64,000 nt of DNA from assembly GCF_005869855.1 (NCBI RefSeq), contig NZ_SZNH01000003.1, forward strand, positions 124,001 through 188,000, given 5' to 3'. The notes beneath the pieces are model-generated. The model did no database searches and had not been told where the DNA came from. It saw only the letters and a list, made by a program, of their open reading frames with translations. This DNA comes from Nostoc sp. PA-18-2419 (GTDB lineage: Bacteria; Cyanobacteriota; Cyanobacteriia; Cyanobacteriales; Nostocaceae). Positions 20,107 through 29,942 of this stretch are shown here, piece after piece. The stretch's first letter is position 1, and each line of letters begins with the position of its first letter. A program made the position numbers and the translations under genes.

Positions 20107-20799
20107 ATGACCAACTCGTTACAGTCTCTCTTTCAAGCGATCGCTCAATCAAAAGATGAGCAAGCGTTGCGATCGCAGCTTTTAATAGAGGCCAGAGAGC
20201 ATTTTGCTGCTAAACGGTCAGGATTATTTTTCTTTGATCAAATTCCCTTTGCTGACCGAAGACTTCAGAAAGCACTGCAATTTGGGTTAAGCACCGAACA
20301 TAACCCAGTTGTGCACTACTTAGTGGAACGTCATGCTCCAGTTCATGAAGCATTAGTAGTATCACCAAAGGTCTGGAATCTAATTTGCCCCCGTGCCGAT
20401 CATTGGCACGTGATGGCGGGACCAATTGTGAGTAATGGTCAATTAGTCGGTACCATTGGCTTTACCCGTGAGCAGACAATGCCAGCATTTAACACGCAAA
20501 ACCTGGTGGACTTAAGTGCGCTTTGTCTACACCTGTCAACTTGGGTTGCAACGATACGTTCACAACACCACCACTTAAGGGCTAATTGCCTAACACCCCG
20601 TGAACTGCAAATTGCTGAATTGGTTGCTCTGGGACGAACTAACGCAGAAATTGGTACTGAACTTTGGATTACTGAAAATTCTGTCAAGCAAGCCCTAAAA
20701 AGAATGTTTCGCAAGCTTGAGGTTTCGTCTCGTGCCGAGATGGTTGCACAACTTTCTACAAATACAAAGGTTCACTCGTTTAACAATCAGGCAAACTGA
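20107..20799 (+). CDS. LuxR-type helix-turn-helix transcriptional regulator with GAF-like N-terminus
   Basis: C-terminal 'LTPRELQIAELVALGRTNAEIGTELWITENSVKQALKRMFRKLEVSSRAEMV'. Confidence 0.9.
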   Translation: MTNSLQSLFQAIAQSKDEQALRSQLLIEAREHFAAKRSGLFFFDQIPFADRRLQKALQFGLSTEHNPVVHYLVERHAPVHEALVVSPKVWNLICPRADHWHVMAGPIVSNGQLVGTIGFTREQTMPAFNTQNLVDLSALCLHLSTWVATIRSQHHHLRANCLTPRELQIAELVALGRTNAEIGTELWITENSVKQALKRMFRKLEVSSRAEMVAQLSTNTKVHSFNNQAN

Positions 20800-20937
20800 C
20801 CAGAATACTGAACACCTACTGAAAAATTTATTGATGATTTGCTCAATTGATTACAATCGCATCTCAAGAAAATTGAAAATTAGCGATCGCATTTTCGGTT
20901 GGTTTTGGAAGTGATTGCCTTTGAGCATTCTTGTAGA

Positions 20938-23900
20938 TTATCTACCAGAACACAAGGTCGCGTCGCTTTTCATTACCTTCTGATTAGTCTGCAAATAATC
21001 ATGTAGTATATCGCAACCCCGTGCCAATAATTTTTCTAGTTGGATGTCTGCCAAATCCTGGAAAATCACTGTACCCCTAGCACTTCCCGCAGCTAAAGTC
21101 TTGCCATCAGCACTAAAATTAATGCTGGTTAACTCATCCTTGTAACCTTTCAAAGCAATCAACAATGTTCCATCGCGGTTCCAAATTCTCACTTTATCAT
21201 CACTAGAGGCGGCTAGAGTCTTGCCATCTGGACTAAAGCTGACACTGATGAAATTATCGCCATCGCCATCAAAATTACTTAGTAACTCACCTGTTCGATT
21301 CCAAATCTTGACTGTGCTATCAATACTAACTGAGGCAAGAATTTGACTATCAGGTGACCAAGCTACTCCATTTACCCGGCGGCTGTGACCAGTTAAGGTG
21401 TGTAGTAATTTACCATCTTTACTCCAGAGTTTCACAGTTTTGTCATCACTGGCTGAGGCTAGCAATTTGCCATCAGGACTAAAACTTACCCAATTCACTG
21501 CATCTTGATGTCCCTCCAAAGTGTTCAATAGTATACCCTTACGACTCCAAAGTTTGACTGTTTTATCTTTGCTAGCTGAGGCAATTACTTCACCATCAGG
21601 TGACCAAGCTACACCCAATACAGCATCATTATGACCTTGTAAGGTGTCGAGCAATTCACCACCCCGACTCCACAACTTTACTGATTTATCTTTACTAGCA
21701 GAGGCAATTACTTTACCATCAGGACTAAAACTAACTCCCCAAACTTGATCTTTATGCCCAGTAAAAGTACGGAGTAATTCACCCTCTCGATTGAAAAGTT
21801 TTACAGTTTTGTCTCGACTTCCTGCGGCTAAAGTCCGTCCTCCAGGACTAAAACTGATACTCGTCACCCAATCATCATTATCGGCTCTAGGTTTTCGCAG
21901 CAACACATCGTCCCAATGCCAGAGTTTAATAGTTTTGTCCCGACTCGCAGAAGCAAGGGTATGACCATCTGGGCTAAAATTAACGCTATTCACCCAATTA
22001 TTATGTCCCTTTAAAGTGCCAAGTAGCACACCTTCAGAACTCCAAAGTTTCAGCGTCTCGTCGGTACTTGCAGAAGCAATTGTGTTACCATCAGGGCTAA
22101 AACTAACGCTGGTGACTCCAGCACTATGCCCGGATAAGGTTCTCACTAACTTACCTGACAAACTCCACAATTTGATAGTCTGGTCTAAACTAGCGGAAGC
22201 AATTGTTTTACCATCGGGCGACCAAGCTATACCCAAGACTGCATCATTATGACCAGCAAAGGTTCTCAGCAACTTACCCTCCCGATTCCACAGCTTGATG
22301 GTGTTGTCAGCACTCCCGGAAGCAATGGTTTGTCCATCAGGTGACCAAGCGACAGCTAAAACTGCACTATTATGCCCCTCTATGGTTCTGAGTAATTTTC
22401 CGTCCTGAGTCCAAAGTTTTATCGTCTTGTCTGTACTCGCGGAAGCAATCAGTTGACCATCAGGGCTGAAACTAACACTATTGACTACAGCTTGATGTCC
22501 GAATAAAGTGGCTAGTAGCTGACCTTCCCGACTCCACAGTTTCACTGTTTTATCTTGACTAGCGGAAGCAATAATTTGACTATCGGGGCTGAAACTAACG
22601 CTATTGACTACATCTTCATGTCCCGACAAGGTTTTGAACAAGCTACCATCAGGACGCCAGAGTTTGATTGTAGTGTCTGCACTGGCTGAGGCAATTAAAG
22701 AGCGATCGCGGCTAAATACAACACTATTTACCCCAGATATATGCCCGTCGAAACGATTATATTCTCTAACCCCAGAAACCGCTTGATAAAGAGCCGTCAG
22801 TACTTGCTCTTTTGTATTGGGATCTACCCAGATTGTTTGTTGTAATTTTTTCCCTGCCTTTAAACCTTCTTTTAAAGCATCAATACCTTTTTGGGAGGCA
22901 AATAAAGCTTCACTGGATACACTCAGGGTTTTAATTTCGCTATCTATTGCTGTGACAATGGAAACACTTAAACCAAATATTGCTAGTACAGAAGCAGTTA
23001 AGGCGATTTTCAGCGAGCGATTTAATTGAGCTTCACTGAGCCTTTGTTTTTTCTGGCTTTCTGCTAGTTTAGTTGTTAACTCTTTTTCTTTAAGTTCAGC
23101 TCGCAATTGCTCAATTTCTAACTGACTTATTTCTTCGCGCTTTTGTAACTCTCGCAATTCTGTTAATAAATTCAATCCCTGTTGTGGATGAGTATCTATT
23201 AATTTGGTTGGCTGCTTTGTTTGGCTTAGTTCGCTTTTAAGTCGTTCTATTTCCGCTTGACTTTGTTCTACTTTTTGGCGTAGCTGATTGAGTTGTACTT
23301 GTAAGCTTGATTCCTGTTGTTGTAAGTAGCGAATTAAATCTACTAAATAATCATGAATTAGTTGATAGCGTTCTGGTACATCGGGAAACAGCACTACTAA
23401 CCCAGAACGGACTAAAATATCTAAAACTAAGTCTAATTTAGTCGCATCTTCTAATTCTGCTAGTTGCGCGGTTAATTCAGCACGAGTCTTAAAAGGTCGG
23501 TTGTTGCTTTCATCTGTTAATAAATACAAAACGAGTAAAGCCGCTCGTTCATTTTCTAGGCCGCAGTCTTTGATCAGTTCCCTAATATACCGCTCAATTA
23601 GTTTGTTGGGTCTATACGGCTGATATTGTTCCAGGGTGGTAATTCGCTCATCTTGAATTTGCGCTCCCACAACTTGCAATTCAATCGGGCGGACTTCTCC
23701 AAATTCTGTGGATAAATCTTCAATTAAGGCATCAATTAACGCAGGCTCTAAGTGTAACTGAGAACGCTTTGTCAAATTTTTAATAATTGCTTTTGCATAT
23801 TCTGGCGAAAAATTATTTAACTGATAGCGGATATTTTTATCCAGAATATTATTATTAATTGCTTCCAGGGCGGAGAGATGTTTAAAGTCTAATAAACGAT

Positions 23901-26076
23901 GTAAATAATCTTCTCGTAATGAAAGAATAACTTTGACAAAAGATATTTGGAGACAATCGCTAATAAATTTATCGAATGCTTGCTTTTGATTGCGATCGCT
24001 ATAGCCAAAGAAAAATTCTTCAAACTGGTCAAAAATTAAAACTGTAATCAAATGATGCTCGGCATTTTTTTGTAATTGTTGTAAAATATTCACGATGGTG
24101 CTACGTGTGGCAAAGTCAGGTAAAACCTCCGCTTCAATGGCTGCTTCTAGCTTGATTTCAGACATTGCCTCTGTTAAAGATTTACCTAATTCCCTTGCCC
24201 AATCTGTATAAACTTGCAGTACCACAGGTATGGCAATTTGGTCGCCAATAGCTCGATTTTGCAATGCTGGAACTAAACCCGCAGTTACCGTAGAACTCTT
24301 ACCAACCCCTGACTGACCGTGAATTACCGTCAGCTTTTGGTCAGCACGGCTAATTCTACCAATTAAATTATTAATATCTCGCTCTCGACCAGAAGCCGCA
24401 ATTTCTAAAGCAACACTGCTATTCCCAGAAGGTGACATTAATGCTGGGTTTGTCGCCTGTCTTTGGGGTTGCAAGCGTCCTGCACCGATAAAAGCTCGAA
24501 AACCATACTGTTGTTCAACAGAACGGCGTTTTTGACGAATGTAATAAGCTTCCAAATATCGCCCTTCTTCAAAATAAAGCGATCGCAATGTCCGCAACAA
24601 GCGAATATAACGATGGGCATTATATTGATGGGCACTGCTTTCTAAAGCTTCTGGAAGTTCTTTTGCCGCCTTTTCTAAATATTCACGGGCGACTTCTGGC
24701 TCACCTAAATTACGCTGGGCTTTCGCTAATATTAAATAGGAAATTTGTGCTAATAGTAAGGGAAATAAGCAGTTATAAGGGTCATTCTGCTTTTGGGCTT
24801 CCGCTAATTTCAGCAGTGATACATGTGCTAAAATACTCGCCTGTACCCAGCGCGATTGCTGCACGGCTACTTGTGCGAGAAAACCGTAGTCACAAGCAAG
24901 TTGGATTTGACTGCCATAAATTTGATGCAACTCCAAAGACTTTTGAGCAACAATCTGCAATTCTTCCCAATCTTGGAGATTTTGCAAAACTTCAGCGAGC
25001 TGACCAATAAATTCAGCAACTATATTTAGACACCCAGCTTGCTGCAAAATATTCAAACATTGCTGAAAATAAGATTTTGCTGCTAACCAATGACGGCGAT
25101 TTTCTGCTTGGTTTTGCTCAGCTAAACGACAACAACATAGCCCAATATAAAACAGTAAAACTCCCTGTCGCAGAACCAAGGGTGATGGGGGAGATGGGGG
25201 GGATGGGGAAGAAAAGGGAGTTCTTAGCAGAGGCGAAATAGGTAATTTTTCATTTTCCCCCTTGCCCCCTTCCCCCTGCCCCCCTGCCTCTTCCCTCTCC
25301 CCCAGCTTTTGCCAAACCTGTAAACTTTTTTGGAAATGATTTAAAGCTGGAATGATGCGATCGCTAACATAATTATCTAAACCAAAAACAAATTCTAAAC
25401 TAGCGTGCAATTCTGGTTCTAAGGTAACACCACGATTTTGTAATTCTCTGATCGCAAAGTGGAGTTCATAGTTACGTTCCCAGACTTGCTCTAGAGTAGA
25501 ATAATTTTCGGTAAACTGAGGTGCTTGGGGTTGTGCAGGATCTGGTAATACTCTGGCAAACAAAGAATTAGTTTCTTGTTGGAGAAATTCCAGCAATGAC
25601 CGAGTTGTCATTTCAAATTGAATTGGTGTCGCCGCCCAACTCGCAAAATCTGGTGCTAAACGTACTACTTTCTGCAATACTTCATTATTCACCCAGACAA
25701 TTATTGGAAATGGATGGCGTTTGCGAAATTCATCACGAATATGATTAATAGACCTTAAGAAATCATCAAGTCCATCTACTAACTCTAAACCCAAAATCAT
25801 CAACGCTGATGGCGGTTGACGCTCGGTAACTAATTGTAGATGAATAGTTGTGTAAAGACTTCTGGCATTGTGGGGTAAAACTACTTTTTGAATCTGGTAT
25901 AATCCATCAGAAAGTTCTTCGAGTTGGTGCAACATTTGCTCTTGCAAAACTTGATAATTGCAGCAAACTAAAACTAGGGAAAATTGACCGTTAGAAAGTG
26001 CGATCGCTCTCCCTAAATTCCGCAATGCCCGCTGGTTATTTGCTCTTATATCTGCTTGTGGGTGTCCTTCAACCAT
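20938..26076 (-). CDS. nSTAND-type NTPase with N-terminal effector-like/TPR region, TM segment and 14 C-terminal WD40 repeats
   Basis: Walker A 'VIHGQSGVGKSSTVTAGLVPAL', Walker B 'LITVLIFDQFEEFFF', coiled coil, TM 'IALTASVLAIFGLSVSIV', 14 recognisable GH...(V/I)KLW units. Confidence 0.92.
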   Translation of the reverse strand: MVEGHPQADIRANNQRALRNLGRAIALSNGQFSLVLVCCNYQVLQEQMLHQLEELSDGLYQIQKVVLPHNARSLYTTIHLQLVTERQPPSALMILGLELVDGLDDFLRSINHIRDEFRKRHPFPIIVWVNNEVLQKVVRLAPDFASWAATPIQFEMTTRSLLEFLQQETNSLFARVLPDPAQPQAPQFTENYSTLEQVWERNYELHFAIRELQNRGVTLEPELHASLEFVFGLDNYVSDRIIPALNHFQKSLQVWQKLGEREEAGGQGEGGKGENEKLPISPLLRTPFSSPSPPSPPSPLVLRQGVLLFYIGLCCCRLAEQNQAENRRHWLAAKSYFQQCLNILQQAGCLNIVAEFIGQLAEVLQNLQDWEELQIVAQKSLELHQIYGSQIQLACDYGFLAQVAVQQSRWVQASILAHVSLLKLAEAQKQNDPYNCLFPLLLAQISYLILAKAQRNLGEPEVAREYLEKAAKELPEALESSAHQYNAHRYIRLLRTLRSLYFEEGRYLEAYYIRQKRRSVEQQYGFRAFIGAGRLQPQRQATNPALMSPSGNSSVALEIAASGRERDINNLIGRISRADQKLTVIHGQSGVGKSSTVTAGLVPALQNRAIGDQIAIPVVLQVYTDWARELGKSLTEAMSEIKLEAAIEAEVLPDFATRSTIVNILQQLQKNAEHHLITVLIFDQFEEFFFGYSDRNQKQAFDKFISDCLQISFVKVILSLREDYLHRLLDFKHLSALEAINNNILDKNIRYQLNNFSPEYAKAIIKNLTKRSQLHLEPALIDALIEDLSTEFGEVRPIELQVVGAQIQDERITTLEQYQPYRPNKLIERYIRELIKDCGLENERAALLVLYLLTDESNNRPFKTRAELTAQLAELEDATKLDLVLDILVRSGLVVLFPDVPERYQLIHDYLVDLIRYLQQQESSLQVQLNQLRQKVEQSQAEIERLKSELSQTKQPTKLIDTHPQQGLNLLTELRELQKREEISQLEIEQLRAELKEKELTTKLAESQKKQRLSEAQLNRSLKIALTASVLAIFGLSVSIVTAIDSEIKTLSVSSEALFASQKGIDALKEGLKAGKKLQQTIWVDPNTKEQVLTALYQAVSGVREYNRFDGHISGVNSVVFSRDRSLIASASADTTIKLWRPDGSLFKTLSGHEDVVNSVSFSPDSQIIASASQDKTVKLWSREGQLLATLFGHQAVVNSVSFSPDGQLIASASTDKTIKLWTQDGKLLRTIEGHNSAVLAVAWSPDGQTIASGSADNTIKLWNREGKLLRTFAGHNDAVLGIAWSPDGKTIASASLDQTIKLWSLSGKLVRTLSGHSAGVTSVSFSPDGNTIASASTDETLKLWSSEGVLLGTLKGHNNWVNSVNFSPDGHTLASASRDKTIKLWHWDDVLLRKPRADNDDWVTSISFSPGGRTLAAGSRDKTVKLFNREGELLRTFTGHKDQVWGVSFSPDGKVIASASKDKSVKLWSRGGELLDTLQGHNDAVLGVAWSPDGEVIASASKDKTVKLWSRKGILLNTLEGHQDAVNWVSFSPDGKLLASASDDKTVKLWSKDGKLLHTLTGHSRRVNGVAWSPDSQILASVSIDSTVKIWNRTGELLSNFDGDGDNFISVSFSPDGKTLAASSDDKVRIWNRDGTLLIALKGYKDELTSINFSADGKTLAAGSARGTVIFQDLADIQLEKLLARGCDILHDYLQTNQKVMKSDATLCSGR
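25169..25311. repeat. Low-complexity purine/pyrimidine tract inserted in frame in the STAND gene
   Basis: GGTGATGGGGGAGATGGGGGGGATGGGGAAG... and ...CCCCCTTGCCCCCTTCCCCCTGCCCCCCTGCC; encodes EREEAGGQGEGGKGENEKLPISPLLRTPFSSPSPPSPPSP. Confidence 0.75.
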
Positions 26077-27383
26077 GATTTAAATCTCTGCGTTTCTGCT
26101 AAAACTGGGTTGACGGCAAACCAAGCACCCTCGCGATCGCGGTATTCAAATATAAATAAACTCCGCAATAATGTGTGATATTCAATATCACCTCTGACTC
26201 TCTGCTGTTGCACCACTTGAAAAATCAGTTCCCACTCTTGTGGGTCAATAGCATTGCCTCGGTAATCGCGCTGTCTTTGAATCACCAATTCGACACACTC
26301 CCGCTCGAAGGGTGGATCTTGTTCTCGCAAACAATCAAACAACAACCCTAGCAAGTCGCGTACATGACCACCACTAATCAGACACAACCGATCTAAGGTT
26401 TCTAAATTATCAAAAACTTCTGTAATTAAGCTTAACCGATCGCTAGGCAAAATGTCCGGAAAAGCCCTTGCTAGCACCATTTGCCGCATCAATGCTAGCC
26501 CTTGGGGGAAAATCTCTCCAGAGCGCAAACGCACGGGTATCATCGGTAGCACTTTTGGCGCTACTCCTCCGCCCAAACGATGCTGAAGTTCGGCGCTATC
26601 GTTGGAAAAAGTCAAAGCTAGGGGAATAGTATAAACAACATGACAATTTAGTTTGCGTAACTGTTCGCCCCGCTGAATAAACAAGTATTCTGGTAGCGAT
26701 CGCCCCGATGGTAAAGGTCGAATTGCTACTCTATCCAAATTATCAACAATTACTACTAGTCCCCTTTTACCCTTGGCTTTAAGTTCTTTATTGGCACGTT
26801 CTAATAGTTCTTGATTAATTGACTGTAAAATATTCGCCGTTCGCGGTTCTAGATAGTCCCTTAACCGCCGCCGCAATTGCGGGCTTTCTTTGGTTTTAGC
26901 TGTAATTTTGCCGATTCCTACAGATAATTCAGCTTCAACTCCGAGTTCAATTGGTGTTTGCAAAAAATCGACAATTTCGCCAAACAACTTAGTAAAATAG
27001 CGAGGCTTGAGCTTGATTTTCATTGCTTCCAGGCTTTCACTTACCTGACCAGCGATCGCCAATAAAACATCAGTCACATCCACATCTGCCATTTCTAAGA
27101 CGTGGGTAGACTCAAAATAAACCACATGAAATTGCTGCACTTCTAACTCAGCTTTGAGCCGCAACAATTCCGTTGATTTTCCACAGCCGAGATGTCCAGT
27201 AAATAGTTGACAAGTTGGTGTATCTGGGGAGATGCGAGTAATAGTCCGCTGTAAAGCCTCAATAATTTTGCCACCCCGCACTGCGGCAAAATCGATATAA
27301 TATCGGCGATCGCTTGCATCTCCTATCATTAAAGGTCTACTTGGATTGCAAGCCTGATAAAATCTTTCTAAATCTAGGAGCAT
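26046..27383 (-). CDS. P-loop NTPase (AAA/STAND-like ATPase), first gene of the STAND-WD40 operon
   Basis: Walker A 'GHLGCGKSTELLRL', Walker B 'GLVVIVDNLDRVA'; 31-nt overlap with the next gene. Confidence 0.82.
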   Translation of the reverse strand: MLLDLERFYQACNPSRPLMIGDASDRRYYIDFAAVRGGKIIEALQRTITRISPDTPTCQLFTGHLGCGKSTELLRLKAELEVQQFHVVYFESTHVLEMADVDVTDVLLAIAGQVSESLEAMKIKLKPRYFTKLFGEIVDFLQTPIELGVEAELSVGIGKITAKTKESPQLRRRLRDYLEPRTANILQSINQELLERANKELKAKGKRGLVVIVDNLDRVAIRPLPSGRSLPEYLFIQRGEQLRKLNCHVVYTIPLALTFSNDSAELQHRLGGGVAPKVLPMIPVRLRSGEIFPQGLALMRQMVLARAFPDILPSDRLSLITEVFDNLETLDRLCLISGGHVRDLLGLLFDCLREQDPPFERECVELVIQRQRDYRGNAIDPQEWELIFQVVQQQRVRGDIEYHTLLRSLFIFEYRDREGAWFAVNPVLAETQRFKSWLKDTHKQI

Positions 27384-27967
27384 AATTAATCGAGTTCATT
27401 TAAGAATAGGGATGATAAAATTTATTTTTAGGAATTTCTCTGTTAATTTAAGTATATTTGGCTAAAATTAATAACTAAATAAAGTGCATTCAGATTGATT
27501 TTTCATATTTACGTTTTATATAGCACACTACAAAGCTAGCATTTGATTTTATTTAAGTATAAATACTGTTATAAGTACAAATAGCAAAAATCTCAAATAT
27601 AAAATAAGGTACTCTTATGAATATTAAAAATATCTCAGACAAAAAAAGGTACCGTTAAGTACAATCTGTATGTTGGCTAATTTTGAAATCACAACAGTCG
27701 TCCTAAGTCGTCTTAAGTTGACTACTACAAAGAAAGGCAGAAGTTAGGAGGCAGGAGGGAATGAGTATTGATTAAAACTAAAGTTTCACGTTTAAAGTGA
27801 TAATTATACTGATACTACTTATAACAAAGTATAAAAAATTATTGTTTCAATCCTATGTTTTTGAGTGTGGATTCCTTCTGCGTTCTGCCTCCTGCCTTCT
27901 GCCTTATGAAAGATCCCTTCCTGGTTCTAAAATAAAATCGCACTTCATGGCTGACACGCCCTAGCTT

Positions 27968-28783
27968 ATGCAAGACTCTAGACAAGAAATAAATGCCAGA
28001 GCTTCTATGGATTTGGAACAGCGAAGAACTTGGTATTCACCCGTTGCTGATGTTTATTACAATGCAAGAGCGCCCTATCCAAAGAAACTAATTGGTCGGT
28101 CTGTCGCTTTAGCCCAACTTGACTCAGATGCATCGATTCTTGAAGTTGGTTGTGGCCCGGGAAATGCGACGGTGGCTTTTGCTGAATTTGGTTTTTCAAT
28201 GACGTGTATTGAGCCAAACCAGGATTTTTATCGATTGGCACAACACAACTGCGATCAATATCCAAAAGTTACAATTTGCAATACTTCATTTGAGGAGTGG
28301 GAACTAGAAGCAAAAAAGTTCAATGCGGTTCTAGCAGCCAATGCCTTTCACTGGATACCGCCAGAGATTAGATATACCAAGGCAGCAGCAGCAATGTGCG
28401 ATAACGGTTTTCTGATCCTGCTGTGGAATCTGATGCCAGAACCGAGATACGAAGTTTACCAAGCGATTGAGGAAGTGTATCAAGCTTATGCGCCCTCCTT
28501 TGTTCGATATGAAGGTGTCCAGATTCAAGCGGAGATTTTGAAGGGGTTTGAACAAGAAATTTTAGACTCTAATTGTTTTAAAGAGTTGGTTGTCGAGCAA
28601 ACTGCCTGTGAAGTCACCTATAGCATTGATCACTACCTCAAGCTTTTAAGTACCTCTCGCAGACTAGAGCCACAAGCGAAAGAGTTACTATTTGCAGGAT
28701 TGCGGCAGAAGCTAGAAAAATTTGGAGATAGCGTACAACTCTCCTTTCTTTCTGCTGTTCATATTGCCCGTAAAGACAGCTAA
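27968..28783 (+). CDS. Class I SAM-dependent methyltransferase
   Basis: 'SILEVGCGPGNATVAFAEFG', 'CIEPNQDF', 'FNAVLAANAFHWIPPE'; alternative start MDLEQRRTWYSP at 28007. Confidence 0.9.
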   Translation: MQDSRQEINARASMDLEQRRTWYSPVADVYYNARAPYPKKLIGRSVALAQLDSDASILEVGCGPGNATVAFAEFGFSMTCIEPNQDFYRLAQHNCDQYPKVTICNTSFEEWELEAKKFNAVLAANAFHWIPPEIRYTKAAAAMCDNGFLILLWNLMPEPRYEVYQAIEEVYQAYAPSFVRYEGVQIQAEILKGFEQEILDSNCFKELVVEQTACEVTYSIDHYLKLLSTSRRLEPQAKELLFAGLRQKLEKFGDSVQLSFLSAVHIARKDS

Positions 28784-28893
28784 GTTCAACAATTAACTTG
28801 TCTTTTAGCAAGAGAAGATTTATTATCGCAGTTTCATAATTGTCAGACATCGCCTAACTGAGCGGCTAACGACTTCTGAAAACCGGAATTAAT

Positions 28894-29754
28894 CTACAAA
28901 CCCATTACATATAGAATTAGACGGTCATGGAGCTGATCGGGCAAAATATGCTTCAGCACGGCTCCGATTTTGGCGTCTTGTCCAACAAGATAGCGTGTCT
29001 TTGGCTGCTTTGCAGTCAGCGCATGAACAACAGCTTGAGCGACAATATCTGCAGAAATTCCTCTAGATGCAATAATCTGCATTTTCTGACGTACAATATT
29101 CATCGCCTGACCGTAAAGATTTAGTGCTGATTGTGGTAGGCTTTCCTGTCCGATTTCAGCTTGAGTTAGAGATTTATTCCAAATTGGTGTAGCGATAGAA
29201 CTAGGTTCAATAATCGAAACTGAGATTCCCCACGGTCGTAACTCCATACGCATCACATCAGTGAGTGCTACCAAAGCATATTTTGACGCATTGTAAGCGC
29301 CCAAAAACGGAATAGGACTTCTACCAGCAATCGAACCCATATTCACAATTCGACCCTGACCTTGGCGTAATAAACCAAGAAATGCTTGTGTTACTGCTAA
29401 TTGTCCAGTGACATTAACGTTCATCTGGTGTTGAAATTCGGCGATCGGTAATAATTCTAAAGGGCCTGGGACAGCGATTCCGGCATTATTCACTAAACCT
29501 GAAATCCCAACATCACGGACTGTATTTGTTACCTGCTCGACTACAGAGGCGATCGATTCAGCATCAGTAATATCTAAAAAAACCGGAATTAACCTTGGTG
29601 AAGCTTTTTCTTGGAGTGTTTGAGCATCAATATCTTGACGCACACCAGCAAAAACAGAGAATCCCAACCGATCTAAAAGCAAAGCGCACGCCTGACCAAT
29701 TCCTGTTGACGCTCCCGTAATCAGGACCGTACCTCGATAATTTTCTACAACCAT
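28894..29754 (-). CDS. SDR family oxidoreductase
   Basis: 'VLITGASTGIGQACAL', 'NNAG', 'YNASKYAL'. Confidence 0.95.
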   Translation of the reverse strand: MVVENYRGTVLITGASTGIGQACALLLDRLGFSVFAGVRQDIDAQTLQEKASPRLIPVFLDITDAESIASVVEQVTNTVRDVGISGLVNNAGIAVPGPLELLPIAEFQHQMNVNVTGQLAVTQAFLGLLRQGQGRIVNMGSIAGRSPIPFLGAYNASKYALVALTDVMRMELRPWGISVSIIEPSSIATPIWNKSLTQAEIGQESLPQSALNLYGQAMNIVRQKMQIIASRGISADIVAQAVVHALTAKQPKTRYLVGQDAKIGAVLKHILPDQLHDRLILYVMGL

Positions 29755-29852
29755 TAGTTTTTTTGATGATGAAACTACTGTAATATTTCTCTGCGTATCC
29801 TACTTACGAATTAAGCTAACGCACCTAGATGTTGCATTTTTTCGTCAAGACC

Positions 29853-29889
29853 GTCATTAGTCATTAGTAAAAAATAAATGACTAATGAC
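29853..29889. repeat. Inverted pair of heptad repeats forming a hairpin
   Basis: GTCATTAGTCAT (29853-29864) / ATGACTAATGAC (29878-29889), 12-bp perfect stem. Confidence 0.85.
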
Positions 29890-29942
29890 AAATGACAATC
29901 TTATGAGTTAATGTGCAACTATAAATACGTAATACCTTAGTA

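Noticed and set aside
22016-23029. Several + strand ORFs opposite the WD40 region
   Set aside because: Arise from codon periodicity of the repeated antisense WD40 sequence
24588-25010. 140-aa + strand ORF antisense to the TPR region of the STAND gene
   Set aside because: Shadow ORF; the sense strand has clear helical-repeat coding
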